From Nitratifractor sp. (GTDB lineage: Bacteria > Campylobacterota > Campylobacteria > Campylobacterales > Sulfurovaceae), in assembly GCA_015490055.1 (NCBI GenBank), contig WFYP01000099.1, positions 1 through 18,182 of the forward strand: DNA of 18,182 nucleotides. Reading direction: 5' to 3'. Positions within the stretch are counted from its first letter, which is position 1; each line of letters opens with the position of its first letter. Shown one piece after another: positions 14,055-18,182 of the stretch. Under the pieces are notes generated by a model. It saw nothing but the letters and a program-made list of their open reading frames with translations. It made no database searches and was not told the DNA's origin. Position numbers and translations under genes: made by a program.

Positions 14055-14097
14055 CCTAAACCCTAAATCCTATATCCCAAATCCTATATCCTAATCT
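14055..14097 (-). repeat. Stop-proximal tandem tract after the sulfite reductase gene
   Basis: On the minus strand, GGATATAGGATT-type units alternate with GGGATATAGG and GGGTTTAGG, starting 2 nt after the stop codon. A 20-nt core matches the tract after the rhodanese gene (161-203) with few changes. The sense strand of the tract lacks C. Confidence 0.65.
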
Positions 14098-14099
14098 CA

Positions 14100-15731
14100 T
14101 CAACTATAAACCAATCTCTCCAACTCCTTTATACTCTCATAAAGCCTATCTTTACCCTCTTTAAGTTCACTAACTAAAGCATCACTACCACTAAGCAAAT
14201 AATCAAAACTATCAGGCTCTTTTAAACTAGCCTTTTGTTTAGTATAAAGCTTAGCCAAAAACCAAAAAGCCAGAAATTCACTCTCAAATTTTGCCAATAT
14301 CTCTTTGCTAAATTCTTCAAAATCACTAAAACCACTAGCTTCGAACTCTTCAATAATAACATTAACAACACTATTTAAAGTACGCAAAGGAATAGCCCAA
14401 TAAATTAGTCTTGCCCCACTCTTACCATTGGTATATAGACCACCTAAAAATAGCCTTACACCCTGCTCTACATTTCCATAAAGATTTGTTCTAATAGCAA
14501 CCAAGCCAATATCACTAAAATTATGCCGTCCACAACCCTTAAGGCAGCCGCTGTAGCCCACTTTTATATTATATCTATTAATCTTTTCAAGCTCCAAATT
14601 TTGCACTCTATCTTTAGTATCAAATAGCGAGAAAAAGCAGTATCTACTGCCTGCACATACAAGTAAATTTTGGTTTTCGCTTAGCCCCTTAAATGGAACT
14701 TCTCTACTCTCTAACCCAAACAGATATATATTTTGGTCAATTCCAAAACGAAGCTCTAAATCCTCTTGCTTTGCAAGCTCAATTATACTCTCTAAACTAG
14801 CAATATCTATCTCTCCAAATCTACTTTTAAACCTATAAGCATATTTACCATTTGCCAATTTATAAAAGTCATTGCTACTATCAAATTTAGACACAAGCAA
14901 CTCACCAGCATCGCTTATTGGCTTGCTATAAAACTCTTTAATATACTCTACAAAGCCCTTAATTCCAACACTATCTATTAAAAAGAATAGTCTAGCCTTT
15001 GTCCTACTACCACGAAATCCATACTTTAAATAGGCATCTATAACTGCCCCAAATAGCTCTACTACATCCTCTTGCTTTACAAAAATATTGGCACTCTTAG
15101 CAACTTCGTTATTTTTACCACCAAGATATAAATTAAAGCCATACTCTCCACTCTTCTTAGCTAAAGCAAAGTAGCAATCGTTACCAAAAAAGCTAGTAGG
15201 CAAGCTTTTAGTACCACTTATAGCAGTATTAAATTTGCGTGGTATCATACCTATATACTCAGCTTTCTTCAAAAATAGCTCTTGCATCTTCAAAATCAAA
15301 TCATAAACTTCTATTTGGCTATCTTCTGCCAAGCCATCATAAGAATCGGTAACAATATTTCTAAAATTATCTGTCAAAGTCTGCCAAGAAGTAAGCTCAA
15401 AACTCTCTAGCATCAAATAAGCTTTTAATATATTATCAGGCGTCAATTTTTGCAATTCTATCTGAGCCCTAGCTGTCAATATTAGCCTAGCATTAAACTC
15501 TTTTGCAATTTTAACTATCGACTCTAACTGCTCAACAGCAATCCTACCACCAGCTACCCGAACCCTTAGCATAAATTCATCGCTTCTTTGGCTCTGCGTA
15601 TAAATACCAAAGTTTTTAAGATAAAATCTATCACTCTCTTGCAAATTAGCAAAATCTAAACTTTGCAATTTACTAAGATACTCTACAGGTTTTAAATCGA
15701 CTTTTAATCGCTCTATTTTATTCAATTTCAT
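14100..15731 (-). CDS. Siroheme [4Fe-4S] sulfite/nitrite reductase
   Basis: A 543-residue haemoprotein of the assimilatory sulfite/nitrite reductase family, which reduces sulfite to sulfide (or nitrite to ammonia) by six electrons. Two ferredoxin-like half domains are visible (about 40-110, with FMLRVRVAGGRI at 53-64; and about 285-345). The siroheme/iron-sulfur cysteines are C359-x5-C365 and C396-x3-C400 (GYSGCLKGCGRH). Length is normal. No flavin domain is present, so a ferredoxin or separate donor is needed. Sulfite versus nitrite cannot be decided from these motifs; the sulfur setting favours sulfite. The ATG at 15731 has no clear Shine-Dalgarno. TAGATAAA occurs twice, 20 bp apart, at and just upstream of the start (15731-15738, 15751-15758), a possible regulator site. 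Confidence 0.88.
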   Translation of the reverse strand: MKLNKIERLKVDLKPVEYLSKLQSLDFANLQESDRFYLKNFGIYTQSQRSDEFMLRVRVAGGRIAVEQLESIVKIAKEFNARLILTARAQIELQKLTPDNILKAYLMLESFELTSWQTLTDNFRNIVTDSYDGLAEDSQIEVYDLILKMQELFLKKAEYIGMIPRKFNTAISGTKSLPTSFFGNDCYFALAKKSGEYGFNLYLGGKNNEVAKSANIFVKQEDVVELFGAVIDAYLKYGFRGSRTKARLFFLIDSVGIKGFVEYIKEFYSKPISDAGELLVSKFDSSNDFYKLANGKYAYRFKSRFGEIDIASLESIIELAKQEDLELRFGIDQNIYLFGLESREVPFKGLSENQNLLVCAGSRYCFFSLFDTKDRVQNLELEKINRYNIKVGYSGCLKGCGRHNFSDIGLVAIRTNLYGNVEQGVRLFLGGLYTNGKSGARLIYWAIPLRTLNSVVNVIIEEFEASGFSDFEEFSKEILAKFESEFLAFWFLAKLYTKQKASLKEPDSFDYLLSGSDALVSELKEGKDRLYESIKELERLVYS

Positions 15732-15769
15732 AGATAAAGTGTACCGTTTTTAGATAAAATACTTCTTAT

Positions 15770-15819
15770 GAAATATTCATACTTTCAAAAAAATTTATAA
15801 CAAAAGGTATGAATATTTC
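15770..15819. repeat. 13-bp perfect inverted repeat between divergent genes
   Basis: GAAATATTCATAC (15770-15782) and GTATGAATATTTC (15807-15819) flank a 24-bp AT-rich loop. It lies in the divergent promoter region of the sulfite reductase and methyltransferase genes and is followed at once by a second small palindrome, TTGCC-AAA-GGCAA (15822-15834). It may be an operator or part of a small repeat element. Confidence 0.6.
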
Positions 15820-15851
15820 TCTTGCCAAAGGCAAAGCTTCAGTGAGAGGAA

Positions 15852-15878
15852 TTTTTAAGAAGCTAAGCTTCTTAAAAA
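15852..15878 (+). promoter_or_regulatory. Strong hairpin abutting the methyltransferase ribosome site
   Basis: TTTTTAAGAAGCT and AGCTTCTTAAAAA form a perfect 13-bp inverted repeat around a single A. The right arm runs into the AAGGAG ribosome site (15877-15882) of the gene starting at 15891. In mRNA the stem would sit against the ribosome site and could lower or control initiation; alternatively it is a terminator for upstream read-through, since its right arm is A-rich, not T-rich, on the plus strand. Confidence 0.55.
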
Positions 15879-15890
15879 GGAGATTTATAC

Positions 15891-16769
15891 ATGAAAACTT
15901 TTAAGAATGAAACACTTTTAGAAATCTACAACTTTTTAGAAAAAGAGTTAGCAAGCACCAACAAGCTAAGCTTTTTAGCCAACAACCCAGATACCACGCC
16001 AAACGCTCTAAGTATAAAATCGTGGGCAGACTTAGCCGAAATATTTAAATGCAAACTATTAACACCAAAAATAGTAGGCGAACAGATAGAGCTAAGCTTT
16101 GCAAAGCTAAATCAAAACAGCTCGTTTCACAACGCCAAAATAGAAGATAAAACAGAAAAATACGGCACTAACTCGCTATTTTTCAATATAGATAAAAACA
16201 ACCACCCCTACTTTCTACACAGCTTCAAACAAGCTCTAAAACTAGCAAATGTAACCCAAAGAGAGCATATATTAAACTTAGGAATAAACAAAGCCGACGA
16301 ATTTAAATTAATAAAAGAGCTACTAAGCAAAGAAGAGTTTAACAAACTAAAACTAACAGGCATAGACCACTCTAAAACAGCAATAGAGTACGCCAAAAAA
16401 CACTTCGCCCACCCAAACACAAACTTCATAACCCACGACATAAGCAAATTAAAAGAGTTAAACCTACCAAAACAAGATTTAATAATCTCAATAGGCACCC
16501 TACAAAGCCCATCTATAAATTATAAACCATTCCTAATGCAGTTAGTACAAGAACACTTAAAACAAAATTCAGCCATTATCTTAGGCTTCCCAAACAGCCG
16601 ATGGATAGATAACACCCTAATCTACGGAGCCAAAACCAAAAACTACAACTTCAGCGAAATGGGCATACTACTAAACGATATAATCTTTGCCAAAAAGTAC
16701 TTACAGCAGAAAAAATATAAAGTTTTCATATCAGGAAGAGATTATATTTTTCTAACTGCCTTTAAGTAA
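15891..16769 (+). CDS. Class I SAM-dependent methyltransferase
   Basis: A 292-residue protein with an extra N-terminal helical region (1-110) and a Rossmann methyltransferase domain. Motif I is a degenerate HILNLGINKADEF (126-138), motif II is LTGIDHS with acidic D159, motif III is THDISKL (181-187), and motif IV is DLIISIGTLQ (196-205). The usual GxGxG is reduced to one clear glycine, so SAM binding is likely but not certain. The C-terminus continues to FISGRDYIFLTAFK, a normal last strand pair. Substrate unknown. It is divergent from the sulfite reductase gene. Its coding strand is unusually C-rich and G-poor compared with every other gene here (for example 22 C and 5 G in 16381-16440). Confidence 0.75.
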   Translation: MKTFKNETLLEIYNFLEKELASTNKLSFLANNPDTTPNALSIKSWADLAEIFKCKLLTPKIVGEQIELSFAKLNQNSSFHNAKIEDKTEKYGTNSLFFNIDKNNHPYFLHSFKQALKLANVTQREHILNLGINKADEFKLIKELLSKEEFNKLKLTGIDHSKTAIEYAKKHFAHPNTNFITHDISKLKELNLPKQDLIISIGTLQSPSINYKPFLMQLVQEHLKQNSAIILGFPNSRWIDNTLIYGAKTKNYNFSEMGILLNDIIFAKKYLQQKKYKVFISGRDYIFLTAFK

Positions 16770-16812
16770 AAATAAAGGGCAATAACAATGTTATTAACTG
16801 AAGTTAAGATAT

Positions 16813-17085
16813 TTAAGGGCACCTCTAATAATAGGTAATACCCACAATGGGCAATGCAAATGTAAGATTGTGCAAGAGATTTTCAAGTCCTAGCCAAAGC
16901 TAAGACGAAGTAAATATCTTGTGCAAGATTGCGTTTGCATTGTCCACCCAAAGGGCATCTCTAGCTTTCCTCTATGCGTCGTTACTCTTTCTTGAATTAG
17001 CCCAGCTAGTACTGCGAAAGAGTGCCTAGCCTAGAGAAAAGCTAGAGATGTTGTGGGTATCACCTATTTTTAGAGGTGCCCTTAA
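16813..17085. mobile_element. MITE-like 273-bp element with two internal stem-loops
   Basis: Terminal inverted repeats of 35 bp (16813-16847 and 17051-17085) match at 33 positions and begin TTAAGGGCACCTCTAA. Inside are two more inverted repeats. The first is 16852-16881 with 16913-16942 (23 of 30 identical, four more compatible with G-U in plus-strand RNA). The second is 16956-16974 with 17032-17050 (18 of 19), extended by 16984-16991 with 17016-17023. The whole folds as a three-way cloverleaf. There is no reading frame of note. TTAA at both ends could be a 4-bp target duplication. It fills the 318-bp gap between two convergent genes, starting 44 bp after the methyltransferase stop and ending 2 bp from the opposing gene's stop. 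A non-autonomous transposon is the best reading; a structured RNA or two-way terminator is also possible. Confidence 0.75.
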
Positions 17086-17087
17086 GT

Positions 17088-18104
17088 TCATAAAATTTTG
17101 CTTCTTAGCAATCTACCAAAAAACATCGTAACTAAAAATCCAAATATAGACAAGATAAACCCAATAATATTCAAAATAAATTTACTTGTATATTTAATAA
17201 CAACCTTACCAGTTCTTAAAACTCTTTTACCTAAAACTTTGAAGACTCCGACTGTATTATCTCTGTATTTACTACTAATTTTGACAATTTTAGCTAAATC
17301 TTTTTCATTATTTACATATTTTAATAGTTTAACGCTATCTATGTAAGAGGTGTTGTTTTTGATTGTGTTTAACTGTTTAAATAGGGTTTTAAATGGCTTT
17401 GGGTTTATACTTTTTATTACTGCTCTGCTAGAGTTTTTAAATTTAGAAAAAGAGCCAAAGTCTAAATTTTTTACTAATTTTAAATTTACACTTTTAGAAA
17501 ACTTTTTATCTAATATTTTCATAAAGCCTTTTGTTAGTTTACCACTTTTGTATGCTGTTTTTACTACTGCTTCTCCAGTTTTTATTGGAGCAGTTGCTCC
17601 GAAACTTACATAGGTAGAGGCGGTTATGGCTAAACCAAGCAAAGATATACTTAGTAAGAATTTATCGTAATTTTGTCCCTGTAAATATTTGCTTCCTTCT
17701 TTGTATGTATCTCTTAAATCACCTACAACTGTAAAGTCAGATACTACACTTCCACCCAAACTTGCAGCACTTTCGCTTTTGCCGGTTATAAAGCCACTTG
17801 CAAACTCTTTTGCTTTTCGGATTGTACTTGCTATTGGGGTTTCTTGTTTTTTTACTTTCTCTTTTAACTCACTCTGTATTGGAGTATTTAAATAACTAGC
17901 CAAGTTAATATAGCTTTTTGCATCATCTATATTGTCTTGCTTTAGTGCCTCTTTAATTTTATTTTCAAGATACTCTTTTGTTGCAACTTGCTTTAGCTCG
18001 GCATCTATATTTGGCTCTTGTACTTTAGTGGCATAAGTGTATTTAAAAGTCCATCCAAAAAATATTGCAGATAGTAAAAAGATTACAGCTATAATTTTTT
18101 TCAA
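17088..18104 (-). CDS. Unrecognised membrane protein
   Basis: A 338-residue protein with TTG as start codon (18102-18104), an AAGG site 8 nt upstream, and no ATG until residue 195. An N-terminal signal anchor (4-20) is followed by a charged helical segment (30-100). Residues 105-137 hold a Gly/Ser-rich stretch with SDFTVVGDLRDTYKEG, which recalls linkers preceding toxin domains in polymorphic or colicin-like effectors; this is a weak memory-based resemblance. A hydrophobic stretch lies at 149-170, a Lys-rich middle follows, and a final helix at about 309-332. The partial membrane gene upstream ends 3 bp before it, so they are probably co-transcribed. Function unknown. Confidence 0.65.
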   Translation of the reverse strand: MKKIIAVIFLLSAIFFGWTFKYTYATKVQEPNIDAELKQVATKEYLENKIKEALKQDNIDDAKSYINLASYLNTPIQSELKEKVKKQETPIASTIRKAKEFASGFITGKSESAASLGGSVVSDFTVVGDLRDTYKEGSKYLQGQNYDKFLLSISLLGLAITASTYVSFGATAPIKTGEAVVKTAYKSGKLTKGFMKILDKKFSKSVNLKLVKNLDFGSFSKFKNSSRAVIKSINPKPFKTLFKQLNTIKNNTSYIDSVKLLKYVNNEKDLAKIVKISSKYRDNTVGVFKVLGKRVLRTGKVVIKYTSKFILNIIGFILSIFGFLVTMFFGRLLRSKIL

Positions 18105-18107
18105 ATT

Positions 18108-18182
18108 TTAACCTTTTCTATTTAGCAATAGATAACTAATTACACTAATTCCAGCACTCCCTAATACCATACACATTACCAC
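18108..18182 (-). CDS. C-terminal end of a membrane protein gene (partial)
   Basis: The last 24 codons of an open minus-strand frame run from the window edge to a TAA at 18108-18110. They encode a hydrophobic helix (MVLGSAGISVISYLLL) and a short polar tail NRKG. The stop overlaps the ribosome-binding region of the next gene, leaving 3 bp between stop and TTG start, which supports a shared transcript. Too short to identify. Confidence 0.5.
   Translation of the reverse strand: MVMCMVLGSAGISVISYLLLNRKG

Noticed and set aside
14055..14070. Telomere-like CCTAAACCCTAAATCC
   Set aside because: Only two units, degenerate, inside a stop-proximal tract in a bacterial gene setting. Chance resemblance.
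16208..16498. Minus-strand frame inside the methyltransferase
   Set aside because: Shadow of the C-rich coding strand; no start signals, and the methyltransferase motifs lie on the plus strand.

Overview
The window is AT-rich and looks like a free-living sulfur-metabolising member of the Campylobacterota (Sulfurovum/Sulfurimonas-like). The evidence is the gene content: a sulfide:quinone oxidoreductase-type flavoprotein, a rhodanese, an assimilatory-type siroheme sulfite/nitrite reductase, a short periplasmic Tll0287-like haem protein, and an RND pump with the compact gene style of that group. The taxon is an inference from family resemblance only.

Region 1 (1-8764, all minus strand) holds two functional blocks. 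A TetR regulator (8171-8764) overlaps a TolC-type outer membrane factor (6903-8177). A periplasmic adaptor (5547-6593) and an RND pump (2433-5537) follow, making a complete tripartite efflux set. A perfect TetR-type operator (8779-8796) lies just upstream of tetR. Downstream on the same strand come a thioredoxin-fold protein without its CXXC (1927-2241), an SQR-family flavoprotein (633-1865), a rhodanese (188-577) and the first codons of another gene (1-25): a sulfide/sulfane-sulfur cluster.

Region 2 (8925-13541, plus strand) begins with a predicted outer membrane beta-barrel protein built of three ~100-residue repeats, each with a run of glycines. A periplasmic haem c protein follows. Next is the compact trio AMMECR1 - radical SAM - MEMO, a widely conserved set whose function is not settled.

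Region 3 (13720-18182) has a small Cys-rich membrane-associated protein and the siroheme reductase on the minus strand, and a divergent SAM-dependent methyltransferase on the plus strand. A convergent minus-strand pair of unrecognised membrane proteins closes the window; one is cut by the window edge.

The most unusual content is between the genes. Short palindromes, many headed by GTAGGG, occur as singlets or as inverted pairs. Three near-identical pairs lie at 2268-2334, 6705-6772 and 13607-13671, and a different pair at 60-155. The GTAG head plus hairpin plus inverted pairing matches REP/REPIN elements mobilised by TnpA_REP (RAYT) enzymes. Short tandem tracts lacking C on the sense strand sit exactly on or beside the stop codons of six genes, usually followed by one of these hairpins. 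A 273-bp element (16813-17085) with 35-bp terminal inverted repeats and two internal stem-loops fills the gap between two convergent genes and looks like a MITE. A solo copy of its end lies near 6680.
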